The notes under the pieces were generated by a model that was not told the DNA's origin, searched no databases, and saw only the letters and a program-made list of their open reading frames with translations. A stretch of DNA of 64,000 nucleotides from Eutypella sp. D-1 (taxonomy: Eukaryota > Ascomycota > Sordariomycetes > Xylariales > Diatrypaceae). Positions 1 to 12,711 of this stretch are shown here, piece by piece; positions within the stretch are counted from its first letter, which is position 1; each line of letters opens with the position of its first letter. The DNA is taken from assembly GCA_023313575.1 (NCBI GenBank), contig JAJTTP010000015.1, forward strand, positions 992,001-1,056,000, in the 5' to 3' direction. Position numbers and translations under genes: made by a program.

Positions 1-133
1 GAAAGCAAAAATCTATGCGACTTCGCCCATCATCACCCCTCCCTCCTTCTTCCCCGGTATATAAGAGACATTTATATATATATATAAGACGCATATATAA
101 GAGGCATAATACTTAAAGCTTTCGAATATACAG

Positions 134-696
134 GCTTGCCAGAGCGCCATAGGCAGCGCGGAGTATTACGAGCATTCACGGGTAGAAGGCTGGAACTCGA
201 CCATAATCGTACGTAATCACCGTCGTCGTCGCCCAGAAGATGGAAGATGGATAGAGCGCCGCACGCGCGCATGTCACCCTCACACTCAACATTCACTCCC
301 TTTATCGACGACATATGAAGCTAACCTCGCCGGGCTCCCCGACGTTAGAACTCCATCCTCAAGAGCATCATATCCGAATCGACGCCCTCCGGTTCCCAGA
401 GCCCGTCGCACAAGTTTGTCGTTAACAGCACGATCGTACAGCATCTCATCCCCACCTCCGCCTTAAACAAGCCCAAGGGCGGCAGCGAGGCCAAGGCCGA
501 CGAGCCCCATATCAGCACCAGCGACGGCGGTGCCACCGCTACCGACGGCAAGCCCCATGTTGGCCGGCGCGGCATGCACGCCGCCACCCAGGCCTTCTGG
601 GATCAGAAGACCGACGGCCTCTGGAGTTTCAAGTACGACGGTGGCGAGTCCAAGGGTATGGACGTCGTCGTTACCGTCATCTGGGTCGCCGTATAA
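134..696 (+). CDS. Dynein light chain, Tctex-type (5'-partial)
   Basis: Two exons are readable: 134-208 and 349-696, with an intron 209-348 (GTACGT donor, CTAAC branch site, TTAG acceptor) in phase 0. The product contains YYEHSRVEGWNSTII, then NSILKSI, then VVNSTIVQHL, and ends with HAATQAFWDQKTDGLWSF and a final VVVTVIWVAV. This order is the fold core of Tctex-1 light chains, which dimerise on the dynein intermediate chain and link cargo to cytoplasmic dynein. The readable part is 141 residues and the family is usually 120-160. The acceptor at 132-133 (ACAG) shows that at least one 5' exon is missing; nothing in 1-133 encodes the expected N-terminus, so the first exon lies upstream of the window or beyond a longer intron. 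A linker rich in Lys/Gly/Glu (about residues 55-85 of the readable part) is a fungal-type insertion. Confidence 0.85.
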
Positions 697-1891
697 GTCA
701 GAGGATAAAGATTGAAGGCACGCCAGTTATAAGCAAAAGATCGCGTTTTTTTGTAATACTACACCTGGGAACGATCGACGGACTCGACCATGCGCCACCT
801 CTTTTCTAGTATCACCTTGCGGTTTAGGCCGGCATCATGACATCACTACCAACGTCTTGCCATATGGAGCAAAAAAGATATATGTGCGACTATTTGCGTG
901 GGATGGAAGGATGCTTTTTTATGAAGAAAAAAATGGACAAAAATGGATGATACACCTGACTTCATCGAAGAGGTCCCTACGTATCACATCCATTGCGGCG
1001 TGCTCGGTGGCGGCATGATACCCAAAAACCGGGGGGCCCTTTAGGAGACGGCATCGAGGTTTTCATGGTGGTTCCTTTATTTAGTTTCTGCCAAACATCC
1101 GCTCGTTCACAGTCCTCTCTCGGGGATTTCTGAACGCAGCATGAAGAAGTTGCATACGGTGTTTTTAGCTCCGCAGGATAACCTACTTCTCGTGTGTCAT
1201 GTCTTGTGACCTCGTTGACATCCTCTATAAAGCATTACCATATCGTCTTTTTTTTCTTCGCGATCATTTCCTGATAGTCTGGGCTTAGTGGGGAGTATAT
1301 AGGCTGCTGCACAATTATATGCCAAGACATTAGTTGTTATGACTTTGCACAATTATCCGAGATCCGCTTCACTTCAAGTTATCCGCTCCAGTCAGAGCCA
1401 CTAAAAGGCTCTCGTCGTTGTCTCGGCCAACCACCCACCCGGAGAGGACATTCGGCATAGACACGACATGCTGCCGGGCGGAAGGTCGGAGACGTGGGAG
1501 GGGAGGGAGGCGGTCAAGCGGCAGAGTCGGAAGAAACGACCCGTCGTGAACCCGGCAAGGGAAAGAAGTGGGAAGCGGACCGGCCACGTCAAAGGTTATC
1601 ATTATTCTTACATACATTTACCTACATTCGGGGAAAGACCCTGAAGATCGATCCCCTCTCCGCGGAGTTTTCGCGATATGCAACAGATGCGTTGCCCTTT
1701 TTTTTCTACTGCGTATGTAAGGTCAATTTTGTCTTAAGACATACCTACCTATGTAGATACATATAAGTAAATGAGACACATATGTAAGAAATATGGTTCC
1801 AGCAGATCACGAAGTGAGTTGTTAATAATAACGTCCAGGACAGCAAACACGGTTACCCGCTTTTTAGGGAGGCGTTAGGAAAATAGCTATA

Positions 1892-2001
1892 CGGACCCGG
1901 CAGCCCGGGACTCCGTGATCGGAGGGGCGAAGGGGTTTCGCGCCCAGGTCCGGGCTACACAAGGTGGCGAGCATCGGCGGTAGTATTCGGTTGCGAACCG
2001 A
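1892..2001. other. Candidate structured RNA or inverted-repeat segment
   Basis: A GC-rich block within an otherwise plain spacer has many nested complementary arms. AGCCCGGGAC (1902-1911) pairs with GTCCGGGCT (1948-1956) with one bulge. Inside lie CTCCG-TGAT-CGGAG (1911-1924) and GGGCG...CGCCC (1925-1945), giving a three-way junction. A competing outer stem, CGGACC (1892-1897) with GGTCCG (1947-1952), excludes the first. A separate hairpin TCGGTT-GCG-AACCGA sits at 1987-2001. It is not a tRNA (no 7-nt anticodon loop), and I do not recognise it as snRNA, SRP, RNase P or RNase MRP. It may be chance in GC-rich DNA. Confidence 0.25.
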
Positions 2002-2258
2002 GCCGAGGACCGTCCCTTTTACCTGGTTTATTATCCCACGTACCTGTTCAGTTAGCGTCCAAGGTGCCGGCTAATCAGCTAATATGTAGAAATCCCAAGC
2101 CTTGAACCCCTACACTCTCTACCCAATCTATCCATCAATCAGAGTTAGGTCGGCGAACGACGCAGCGAACCGAACCAAGATCTCTCTCGCCCTCCCTCCG
2201 TGTAGATCTAGGCTCTCTCAAGGGTCCCCGGCCCGACGCACCTCGCAGGCAGCGACGA

Positions 2259-2298
2259 CATGGCATGACATGGCATAGCATAGCATCGCATCGCATGG
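2259..2298. repeat. Degenerate pentanucleotide repeat (CATGG/CATAG/CATCG)
   Basis: Eight consecutive 5-nt units of the form CATNG are visible, drifting from CATGG through CATAG to CATCG and back to CATGG. The gradual change along the array suggests local duplication of neighbouring units. Confidence 0.75.
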
Positions 2299-2756
2299 TC
2301 GAGCTGGTTTCCTCAGTTGCGGCATCGAGCGACATGGCCATCTGGCTTTTAACCAATCACCTATACATAACCTACATCTATTCGAGAATCATGTGACGGG
2401 GTTCGATGGCGTCGGGCTAACTTGGTGCCGTATACGGGTAAATTTGACTTTCTAGTTAGATACACCCGTTTGAAGAAAAAAAATTGCGCCTGCGGTAGCG
2501 ATCCAGACTGTCAGGCTTACCTACCCACCCACCGGGCAGTAGTTATGGTTTTTATATGGAGAGCGCTCTGTCTATCTGCGGCTGCTAGTACGCAGCCCTC
2601 TCGTGATTCCCTTCCCCTCCCCTCCCCTCCCTTCTCCCTCGTAGCGTCAAGTCGGGTGTCATGCAATAACAGGGCCGAATATAGTATCATGCATGACACG
2701 AGAGCCGCTTTTACCTTACCTACCAGCCTACCTTAAGTAGGTACTGTATAACTAGG

Positions 2757-2780
2757 TATGTATGTATGTATGTATGTATG
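2757..2780. repeat. (TATG)6 microsatellite
   Basis: Six perfect TATG units in the spacer upstream of the F-box gene. Confidence 0.9.
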
Positions 2781-4592
2781 CAGCCCTTGCCCTTTTCTAC
2801 TTCTGAAAGGAGAAAAAAAAACGGCTGATAACGAACGAGCGAGCCGTGTCGCGCATGCATCGCCTGACATGTGTAGTTGTAGGGCAGACGCTCGTCATTC
2901 TCCTTCCTGCTCGCCATAAGGAGGAATACAGTAGGGAGGGAAGGAAGATGGAATCACTCGGGTTTTGACCTCGACGTGGCTTGATTTATTTTTATAGAGT
3001 GAAGGACTTTACGATTCGCGGAACAAATCCTCTCGGTAAAGACAACCCAGTTTTGGTTGTTCTTGAAAAAATACATACCTACGTCTTTTTCGAGTTCGCT
3101 TTCCCTCACCGACCGTCCTCCTCACCGGTCGATCATGAAAGGGCTCCACAGTGAATAGCACTGACGTCGGTCGGTAAGAGAGTGAGGAAGAGCACCTACA
3201 TACAATTTCGTCAGGGGCAGGTGAAGATCGGTAGGACCCCTAGACCACCTATGTCTTGGTGATGTGTAGGGCAAGGTAAGGCAGATATTTAGAGGGATTG
3301 GCACTCAGCACTCGTGACTTAATCGTAGAAAGGTGGCCCCGTTCCCACTTCTCTTCCTTCCCTTCCCACGATGAGGAACTCGAGTAATGACCCGAAAAGG
3401 GAATTTTTCCTCTTACACGTCGCAGTTAGCGGGTTGTCCGGCGCCTTTTTTTTTCTCTTGCGTAATTTTAACTGGGTCCCGCGAGGCGAACAAGTCAACA
3501 GATTTTACCCGCAGCAGTTATGTTACGTAGAGGGATGTCTAGCTGAGAAAGGGTGGGAAAAGGATGGACGGGAGAGCGAGTGAGCGGCGGAATTAAGAAG
3601 GGGAAAAAAACCATCATCACAGTAGAGGGGAAAAAACAGGGCCTTCCTCCCACCTACGTAGTATGTAAAGTATCTACACTACTCATTCCCACGTTTTCGC
3701 AGTAGTCAGAAGCGGTAGTCGACGATCTCCTGGGGCTAAAATGGTTCCCCGATGCGCCGCCGACTTGGTCCAGCCCCAGCTGGTCGTTGGCGGCGCGCCC
3801 ACACCCGCTTGCCCTGATGGATGGAGGGAGAGATGGATGGGATGGCCCTGATGGCCCTGTGATGCGTTTTTGCGTCGAGACGTTTCCACCGCACGAGCAA
3901 AGCCCGGGACCCGAACCACATTAACCACGATACCACGATCTCCCTAGCTCTGCATGGGGGTGCTAGGGGCTTCTAGTCCTTGCCTATTTTCGTAACAGCT
4001 ACCGGATGGGGGCTCCACCGGGGCCCCGTCTAGCGCAAGTCGCAAAACATCGTGATGTGCGCCGAGGTGGACATCGCCGGCGGAGAATAACGAGAGAGTG
4101 TATGTAGGGGAAAAAACAGGTAATCCTGCTTTTTAGGAAGTGGGTAAAATGGACACCCAAACAAAGCCTCCCCACACAAGAATGGGCGTCCGTGTTTAAG
4201 GGCCGACTCTTGACTAGTTCGTAGTAGGGTTTCCCCTTTATAAAGCTCGACCACCCACACAGCACACACCCTTCTTCCCTCGTGACCGGTGACATTATCT
4301 TCCCTCGAGATACATACAGCGACTACATTACGACTTATCGACGATTCATCAACTACTACTCATCGACACAATCTGACGAACGACGAATGACGACGGCTCT
4401 TGTGGGCTATCAATACATCAGCTCATCAGACTCGTAAACCAGAGATTTGTCGCACGTCCTGCACCAGCAAGCGGGCGTGCGTTGTTGAAATACCAGAATT
4501 GAAGGGATAGGAGAGAAAAAACCCGGGCTCACCTCGCCTCTCGAGGGTTAAAAAAAAATAAGAGAAGAGGAAGAAGGGTAGACTAAGAGAAA

Positions 4593-5705
4593 ATGGCCGA
4601 GGTGCTCAGACCGAACCCGCTCGTGCGGACCGTGACGGACGCCGCGGACGTGTATGGCCTATCGAGCGGCTTCAGCGATCTGAGCGTGGGCTCGACTACG
4701 ACGACTACGACGACTGCAACGACGACACCCGGTCAGATGGCCCAGAAGGGCGCGGAGAATTACGTCATCCGCCTCCCGCGGCGAGCGTACTCGTACACCG
4801 AGCAGTTCGCCGGCAGCGCGGCCCCAGCCGGCTCGCCCCAAACTCAAAAAAGGCTCGCGGCAGCGGCCCCTCAGCGAGCAGCGGAGCCGAACCCCAGCAA
4901 CTGCCGAATCCAGCGGCACCGCGAGGCGGTGGCGCTCGCGGCAGCGGCGGCGGCCTCGCCACCGTTGTCGTCGACGCCATCACAGTCACGAACAACACAG
5001 GCGAATAGCAAGACCCCGGAAGCGGTAGCGGCGACGGCCGGGATCGAGACCAACAGCGGCAGCAATGGCGGCAAGAGACCGGCGCTGCCGGCGCCGCAGC
5101 GGTCGTACTCGGTGATGGATGAGGAGCCGGTGCCGCTGACGCAGCGGCCAGGGTCGGCGCTGACGCTGCCGGACCTGCCGCCCGAACTGCACTACGCGAT
5201 CTTCGACTTCCTCGATCCCATCGATAGCACCTGCCTCGGGCTCACCAGCCGGCAGTTCTACGCCGTCCACCGCCGCATGCACGGCACGGTGTCCCTCGGC
5301 ACCCGCCGTGAAGGGCCCAACGATATGGAGTGGGTGTGGCGACACGCGGGGCCGTTCGTCTCGTCGTCGTCGTCCTCGTCGACGGCGAAGTCGCACTCCG
5401 CGCGCAACTCCCTCGCGGTCCTCTCCCCCCGCGGCCAGGTCTACTGCCGCAAGTGCCGCACCGCGCGCTGCGAGCTGCACAAACACATCCGCGACTGGAT
5501 CAACGGCGTCGAGGGACGCCACCACCACCACCACCACCGTCACGGTGGGGCGAAGCAGGCCGAGATGCAGTACTGCGAGGTCTCGCAAAAGTTCGGCCGC
5601 GCCGCCGACGACGGCGCCCCGCCCGTCTGCTACCGCAGCTCGCCCCGACACCCCCACCGCTGTGGCAGACACACCCGCCAACAGCGCGCCGTCCGGCTCA
5701 CTTGA
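4593..5705 (+). CDS. F-box domain protein
   Basis: A single-exon gene of 370 residues. Residues about 190-235 carry an F-box (LPDLPPELHYAIFDFLDP..CLGLTSRQFYAVHRRM), the segment that binds Skp1 in SCF ubiquitin ligases. The rest is the fungal type: a low-complexity N-terminus (poly-Thr from an ACG/ACT repeat near 4695-4730, poly-Ala near 4935-4960) and a C-terminus with paired cysteines (YCRKCRTARCELHKHI, then YCEVSQKFG, then CYRSSPRHPHRCGRH). The cysteine/histidine pattern suggests a small metal-binding or structural module. A run of six His is encoded by CAC repeats near 5521-5538. No substrate-recognition repeats (WD40, LRR, Kelch) are present, so the target is unknown. The first ATG lies just after an A-rich leader, and the reading frame is clean to the stop. 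Confidence 0.85.
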   Translation: MAEVLRPNPLVRTVTDAADVYGLSSGFSDLSVGSTTTTTTTATTTPGQMAQKGAENYVIRLPRRAYSYTEQFAGSAAPAGSPQTQKRLAAAAPQRAAEPNPSNCRIQRHREAVALAAAAAASPPLSSTPSQSRTTQANSKTPEAVAATAGIETNSGSNGGKRPALPAPQRSYSVMDEEPVPLTQRPGSALTLPDLPPELHYAIFDFLDPIDSTCLGLTSRQFYAVHRRMHGTVSLGTRREGPNDMEWVWRHAGPFVSSSSSSSTAKSHSARNSLAVLSPRGQVYCRKCRTARCELHKHIRDWINGVEGRHHHHHHRHGGAKQAEMQYCEVSQKFGRAADDGAPPVCYRSSPRHPHRCGRHTRQQRAVRLT

Positions 5706-8680
5706 GCGGGAGCGGGGCGGGGCGGGGACAAAGACCCAGTTAGCTAGGAAAGGGCCCCGAAGAACGGCCTCATGGCATGGCATGGCATGCTGCCATATCG
5801 CAATATACGATACTATACCGTGCCACGTGCATGCTTTCCTCCTATAGTGCCGGTTGTGCTGTGCGCCTGCTCTGAAGCGGGGTTAGAGGCTTCCTTGGTA
5901 CGCCCCACGGAAGGAATGTGAGACATTCGAAGTTTGTTTGTGCACTTCTCGCTCTCTCCGCGGCGGCGATGGGGCGCCCCGCCAAGGAAGTCCGGAGCTG
6001 AAGAAATCAGTCGATTCGGTTCTGTCGAGCAGGGGCCGGGGGAGGATGGGCGGGGAGGAATTTCTGACATCAGCGGCTGCGATTGGTCCAATGATTCCCC
6101 CCCCTTCTTTCCCCTTCTACGGAGTGTTTCGACCGGAGATGGAGCTGGGGGAGGACCTGATGAAGCAAGCGTAACTTGCAAGCGCAAATGTTTGGACCCA
6201 TGATAAGATACACCATGTCGAGCATGTGTAATGCGTTGTGTGATTGGACTGGACTTGGGACTGTAACGAGGGAGATGTTTGGGAAATATTGCATCCATGT
6301 TGTTTGTACCTTTGCATGCGCTTACGAATATTTGTTGTAGACTGCGAGATACCAACTGCCGTTTTACATTTATATACATAGCTAGAGATTATATATATAC
6401 ATACATATTAGAAGTATTCTATGCTCTGAAGGTGTCTATCCATGGTCTTATCGCCAGTACTCCTACTCCATACAACAGCGGACTAAACCACATGTTTCCA
6501 GCATAAAGGAGGTATCGTGAAAGCTTCTTCTATGGGGCCCATTCCAAGGCTCGACCTGGACCCGTTTCGGGTAAGGCTTTCCCTCCCTTCTCTTGGCAAC
6601 CTTGAACAACAAGACGGAGAAGAATCTACTAGAAGGGTCGTGATGCGTGATACGGGAGAAATAGTACGATCTTTGGCATAATCTTTAAACTCATTGAATA
6701 AAAGATGAAATCTAGAATCATTAACTACATGTAACTAGGTAGACTCAATCCACGTGGGCAGTTGATTTGTGTTTAGTATAAGCGCCTAATGCTTGTAATG
6801 ATGGAAATTGTGCAATCTTAAAAAAATTATAAAAAATCCCGCTACTTGACAAACAGCTGTAAGTGCATATAACGCCCATATCCATCATGTACTAACAACC
6901 TTAGGTACATACCTCGAGAAAAAGGGGTAGGTAGTATGGAAGGAAAGGCGAAAAGGGTACCCCGAAAGAAAGAAAGGGAAAAAAAAAAACGCCCCCAAAT
7001 TCGGCGTATCATTTCCAATTCCGTCCATACGAACGCGTACGTAGCGCGTCATCCAGAGTGAAGAAGCGAGAAAGGAAGAAAAAAAGTGCCATTTTTCATT
7101 ATTTCATGCACCGGGGTTTTCGAGGCTGTATGTCACTTAATTATCGTTAACCCCCCGCGTTGACACGTTGACACGTACTATGTAATAGCTAGAGGTATGT
7201 ACCTCAATACACCACGAAATGGACCCCCTAAGAACGGGACGTTGTTCAGGTGGTGTCAACAGCTACGGTAGGTACCTAGTACCTATTCCATAGAGCTTCG
7301 AGGTTTCCAAGGTTCTACCTTCACCCAGTTTACCTTAGCTTGGTAGCACATAAGAAGCCAAGAGCTAATTGGTTCTCTTTTGAATCTTGGAAGCTGTGCA
7401 CCCTTTGGCTGTGAAGCTATGTCATCGACTTTCCGATAATTGGCTCAACTTGCACTTAGATTCGGGAAAGGTGCTGCGTCGACAAGACGTCATCAACAAA
7501 TACCTGTAGATATAGATAAGACTTCCATGGTTGCGACGTATAAGGAATTTGGATGGGAAGGTTCAAGGTTGATATGCAGGTCTAGGGCTACATACATACT
7601 GGAGACCCGGAGACCCCAAATCCCCCCAAATCCCCCCCGCCCCCCCATGTCGGAGGGCTCTAGAAGACTTCCAATTCTGAAGAATACTTAGCAGCACCGA
7701 GGTTGGCAGGTAACTTTTTCGTTCTTATCGCATTTTATGCACCTACCATGTACTGACTTATGTATGTCCCGGTAGGTATGCATATGTAGTCGGTACATTT
7801 TAAGTCAATCCACAATCATAAGGCACTGGAGGTAGTAATCTATAATCCATCCATGATCCATGCAACAAACATCCTTACCTGTGGACAAGCCGTGGACTAT
7901 TACATAGACTACATACTAAGTATGTAGTTATGTAGGTAGCTGTGGATCATTCGCTGTTCATTCCTACAAACCCCGAATCGTGCTTCACCTGGCACTTTTA
8001 TCACATTTACACACCTCCCTCCTCCTCCTCCTCCCTGTACGGATCGCGGCCCACGCACCACCACCACCACCACCACCACTACCACCCACTATCCTCATCC
8101 ATTATCTATCACCATTGTACTACACTCGAGACACACTCTCGATTTCAATGGGATAACAATATAATTCTAATCGCATCCCTACCCATTGAAATCGCAAGGG
8201 AAAGAAAGAAAAAGTAACACAATTTCCCTAAGCCGCTGCCGCCCTGCCCGCCCTGCATTCACCCTCCTAACAATCTTCCGAGGTTTCTTTAACCTGCTCC
8301 GTTGCGGGTGCAGATACCTTTATCTATCTATTTATCTGTTAAACCTGTCTATTCATTTAACTACCTGTCCTCTTCGGCTCTTGTGCCCCCCTCCCCTTCC
8401 CGAGGTCCTCAACGCTGACGACAAACGGACTCAACGAATAGCAAAGCACCTACCTACAAAAGGCACTTCCGACCCGCCCTCCTCCGCCTACCCACTGTCT
8501 ACCCGCTCTGTTCCTACTCTTTTTTACTCTTCCTGCTCTTCCTAAACGCCTCGTAACCAATCAACCGAATCCCGTGCCTGACTCCGGTCCACTGACCCAT
8601 TCATCCCTTTCCCGCTTTTCGCTGAAAACACAGAAGAATACAGGGGAGGAGAGAAGAGAAAAAGAAAAGAGAAAAAAAAG
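5706..8680. other. Gene-free spacer, F-box gene to pct1
   Basis: About 3 kb. It includes a short (CATGG) tract at 5771-5789, an A/T-richer middle (6400-7000) and the 5' leader region of the cytidylyltransferase gene. That leader is strongly pyrimidine-rich (about 8000-8570), with CTC repeats near 8020 and CAC repeats near 8057-8080. No coding region can be supported. Confidence 0.6.
5771..5789. repeat. (CATGG)n pentanucleotide tract
   Basis: Nearly four perfect CATGG units about 65 bp after the F-box stop codon. Confidence 0.8.
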
Positions 8681-10277
8681 ATGTCTTCTCCGTCAAGCTC
8701 TTCACATGCTGGTAAGCGGAAGCGTCCGACAACCGCCACTTCATCCAAGATGGACGACAACCCCCTACTTCAGCCCTCCTCCCGCGATGCCTCCGGCGAG
8801 GAGGGCGATACTACTGCCCCTGAGTCTGGAAAGTTGTCACATCATCACCACCATCGCAAATCAGAGACCAATTCCGCCAACTCAAACTCAAACTCCAACC
8901 CTGCAAAGCGCCAGCGTGCCAATTCCGACCGGAACTCTGCTCTTGCCGGTCTAGAAGTTAATACCGATCACACTCTCGACCCCGGCGAGCCCTCCGACAC
9001 CACCGAGGCAAGCATCGACATCGCCGACCGCGTTGGCAAGAAGGCTAGGAAGTCCACTACTCTAAGGGATTCCACCATGCAGGATATCGATGAAAGGAAG
9101 GAACAAGACGCCATGCCTCCCCCTCCCGTAGGAAACCTGATTCACCCTGTCGGTTACAAGACGAACCCTCCCCCTACCGACCGTACCGTCCGTGTCTATG
9201 CCGACGGTGTCTTTGATCTGTTCCATCTTGGGTACGTTGTCTTTGCTCGAAACAAACCCCTCCCGGACAAGCTTAGTTACTAACCCTTGACTTAGCCACA
9301 TGCGCCAGCTTGAACAGGCCAAGAAGGCCTTCCCCAACGTCTACTTGCTTGTCGGTGTCACCGGCGATGAGGAGACCCACAAGCGTAAGGGTCTCACCGT
9401 ATTGTCGGGCAAAGAGCGAGCCGAGACTGTACGGCATTGCAAGTGGGTCGACGAGGTTGTGGAGAACTGTCCTTGGATTGTCACAAATGAGTTTCTTGAC
9501 AAGCACCAAATTGACTACGTTGCTCATGATGACCTCCCCTACGGCGCTGCTGAAGGAGACGATATCTACGCCCCCATCAAGGAGGAAGGCAAGTTCTTAG
9601 TAACACAACGAACCGAAGGTGTAAGCACCACGGGTATTATTACAAAGTAAGTTCTGCTCTGAATTAAGCACATTGTACGGCAATCGGGTTTAGTTGTCTG
9701 GGTACAAACGCTAATACGGGGGGTTTACTTCAGGATCGTTCGGGACTACGAGAAGTACATTGCCCGTCAACTAAAGCGTGGAACGTCCCGTCAGGAGCTC
9801 AACGTCAGCTGGCTCAAGAAGAACGAGCTCGACCTGAAGCGTCACGTCCAGGACCTCCGTGATAACATCCGCTCGAACTGGACCACCACTGGTCAGGAGC
9901 TCAGCCGTGAGCTGCGCCAGTACTGGCCCGCCAGTCGTCCCCAGAGCCCTGCTCCCCTCGGCCGCAGTGTACCAACAACCCCCGGTGGTAATGGTCCTAG
10001 GTCCCCAACGTCGCTAATAAGCGAGAGGACGGCTGCGCCCAATGATTTCATCACTGGGTACACATTGGGCTTGATTGGAGGTGTCAGGTCTTGGGTAAGT
10101 TCGGATCAGCACATAATATCATAGCTTCGGCACCTGGCTAATTCTCAACAGATGACCAAGAGCCGGCGTAACGTACAAGATAGCCGGCCACCGAGTGATG
10201 AGGATTCAGATGAGAGCGACAGCAAGCCCGGCGTGCGTGGGCGGGCAGCGGCCTCTACCAGCCAGTCAGTCCCATGA
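8681..10277 (+). CDS. pct1: Choline-phosphate cytidylyltransferase
   Basis: Converts phosphocholine and CTP to CDP-choline, the rate-controlling step of the Kennedy pathway to phosphatidylcholine; the enzyme acts at nuclear and ER membranes. Exons: 8681-9231, 9296-9646, 9734-10094, 10152-10277 (462 residues). The catalytic domain starts near residue 166 with [17 protein letters not shown], containing the nucleotidyltransferase HxGH motif, which is split by intron 1. Later come [23 protein letters not shown] and the signature [13 protein letters not shown], followed by [15 protein letters not shown] basic, Glu/Lys-mixed stretch after it (near [16 protein letters not shown]) fits the amphipathic membrane-sensing region. 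The N-terminus is Ser/Asn-rich and carries KKARKS, a likely nuclear localisation signal. The C-terminus is acidic/Ser-rich ([11 protein letters not shown]), typical of the phosphorylated tail. Introns are 64, 87 and 57 nt. Confidence 0.95.
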
Positions 10278-12692
10278 TTATGACCGTGGCTGTTTGAATC
10301 ATGATGATCCGTCTTGTCTTGTGTGTTTAAATAATTAGCAGGTTGGCATGAGCTTGGATGCGGGGTGGCCTTTTCTTCCTCAACTAGAGTTTCCAAATTA
10401 GAACCAGGGGTAACTTACTCTTCTAGCCGGCCCTCATGAGACGGGAAAGGGAAAAGGGGGATACATAAAAAAAAGACCCAAAACACGACGGCGTTCGAGG
10501 CAATCCCTCTCCTTTTCTCCCTAGTCAGTATCCTACCTAGTCTAGTCGACATAGACAAAATTGACCATGTCTTCTCACCCCCGCGCCCCGCGAAGGTCAG
10601 TCGCCTCTATATACAATAGGCTTTAATCGTATGACCATCCGCGCTCGTAAAGGAGGGGAAAAGAAATGGGAGACGAAGTAAAGTGTCTATCTTAGCTATT
10701 TACATAGGTATGTAGCATAATCAGGTAAGCGCTGTCTCTCTGCCCATCCTACCTAGCAACCTATCTCCCGAGAGACAAACCAAATTTGCTCAGGTAACAT
10801 TCGTTACATGGGGGGAGGGAGGGTGGGGGTGTATACCATACGGAAAAAGAACCACACGCCAAAAAAAAAAAAAGAAAGGCTATGTCTCCTGAATTATCAC
10901 CTTGGAGTCACTGGTGAGAATTATGAGTGAGCTGCCCGCTGTCGGGATGTCGAGATGGGTAGCGTGTTGGCTGTCGTCCTTCCGGATGGATGTTGCGTGA
11001 GTCCTCCCTACCTCCCTCGCTCCCTCCTATCCATATGGAGGATGGATGAGGCGGGCTTATGGATATGGACAACCTGGCTGCCCGTTTACATACTCGTAGA
11101 CCTTCCGTACCCCTTCCTCGTCTGTTAAGTACCTTAACCAGCAGCTTAGCTGGAAGCGAGGAGGGTGAGTGCCTGCAGGTAGCTATGAGGGGAGATAGGT
11201 GGCGGGAGGGACTCCTGCATAGATGCACCGTGGGCATCTGGTCTGGCACACAGAGCAACGTCTCGGGCAAAACGGGGGGGAGGGGGGCTTTCGCCGCTGC
11301 TCTATCTAGTGAACTCGTGATCTAAGGGTCAGGATGGCGCGGATTTCCTGGGGAAAGGGGGGCTGGGTTTTCCTTTTACCGTTCGTCCCTGCTATAGTTA
11401 TGGTCTGATCATTATCTATAGTGTTCATTCTGGCATGTTGTGTTGAGTTGGGCTGTTGCTTGCTAGTGGTAGACGGGTACTTCGTGGGATCGGGAGGCCT
11501 GTTGCGAGGCTTCTAGGACCAGCGAGAGTGTCTCCTACCAAGATATCCCGGTCTTTTCAACACAGGGCTGCCGACGTACAGAAACGGACGGACAACCTTG
11601 CGACATGGTCCCCTCGACCGATCGGCCATGGGGTGCCCCTAATAGCAGCAGGCGAAGCTTTCCCGGGAGAACAAACCCCGTGTTAGATGAAGACGGGTCA
11701 TGGGAGCTCCGCGTACCTTCCGTAGGATCCGAGGCCCGCTGGAAAACGAAAAATAGAGATGCGATCAGTACCGCGGTGCTATACGAGGTTGTCCCCGCAA
11801 TGGATATGCACTCGCGGCCCTCGGAACGGAGAAACGACGTGTGGTTTGAGGGTAAAGCAGGATAGTAACTTCCAATGCCGTTGAATACAAACGGACAAAT
11901 GCGTTGCAGGCTAGGCGCGCCATACGCCAACTCCAGTAAAAGGTTCAGAACTTATTCTCTCGGCAATATCGAAATCTAATACAGAAAGAAAGAGAGAGAG
12001 AGCTGCATGCGTTGATTTGGCATGTAAATCTCTCGAAGCCGGACGAAGCGAGTGTAGAACATTCAAAAGAATATTCCCAGCGAGTGGTCATGCTCGAGAA
12101 ACCTCAAGCTTCCCACACGGACTACGGAGCGGGAGACGAGATTAACAACCGCGCCGACCTGGCCTCTCCTGTCCGTCAAAGATGAGGACAGATGGTTCAC
12201 GCTTAGCTACGCAGATGCGTGTGGTAAACAGTGGTCAATGAGAGTCTAGCCTGGACTCCATGCCACCTACACCATCCAGACGTACGATGTCAGCGGCGGC
12301 AGCGGTGCCGGCGGCTATCGCGCCAATAACGGGTTTCAAGCGGATGCGGTCAGCTTCGGGTGAATGATCAGCTACCCTCCTCAAACGTGTAGTAGATCGT
12401 CGCCAATAGCAAACTAGATTTATAGATAGAGGGATAGATAGTCTCAGATCTGTGTGTGTGTCCTGTACTATAATGGTGACGCTGGTGGTACTACTATTGC
12501 TGCTGCTAAATCCGGAGACAGGGGACATTTTGATGTGGGCTGGTGAGCGCCGTGCGTGAGCATAGCCTCTCCTGAGGAACTGACTGATTGATTGACTGAC
12601 TGACTATAGCTGACGGCCCACGACGGAGACAGCCGTCTGCATGTCTCTCCTGCATATGTATCCGCATTTACAGTGAGAAAGCGGTTTGTGGA

Positions 12693-12711
12693 GGCAAGGC
12701 AAGGCAAGGCA
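12693..12711. repeat. (GGCAA)n pentanucleotide tract
   Basis: Nearly four perfect GGCAA units in the long spacer. Confidence 0.85.

Larger units (their letters stand above)
697..4592. other. Gene-free spacer, dynein light chain to F-box gene
   Basis: About 3.9 kb with no coding region I can support. It holds the 3' UTR of the dynein light chain gene, a pentamer tract (2259-2298), a TATG tract (2757-2780), a foldable GC-rich segment (1892-2001), and the 5' region of the F-box gene. The short open frames here show no family resemblance and no coding-like composition. Confidence 0.6.

Noticed and set aside
1892..1957. tRNA gene in the foldable segment
   Set aside because: An acceptor-like stem exists, but the anticodon loop is 4-6 nt and there is no proper T-loop.
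2259..2298. CRISPR-like array
   Set aside because: Units are contiguous 5-mers without spacers, and the DNA is fungal.
4986..5783. 265-codon antisense frame over the F-box gene
   Set aside because: A shadow of a GC-rich sense gene; it is Arg/Ala/Val-rich without a recognisable fold.
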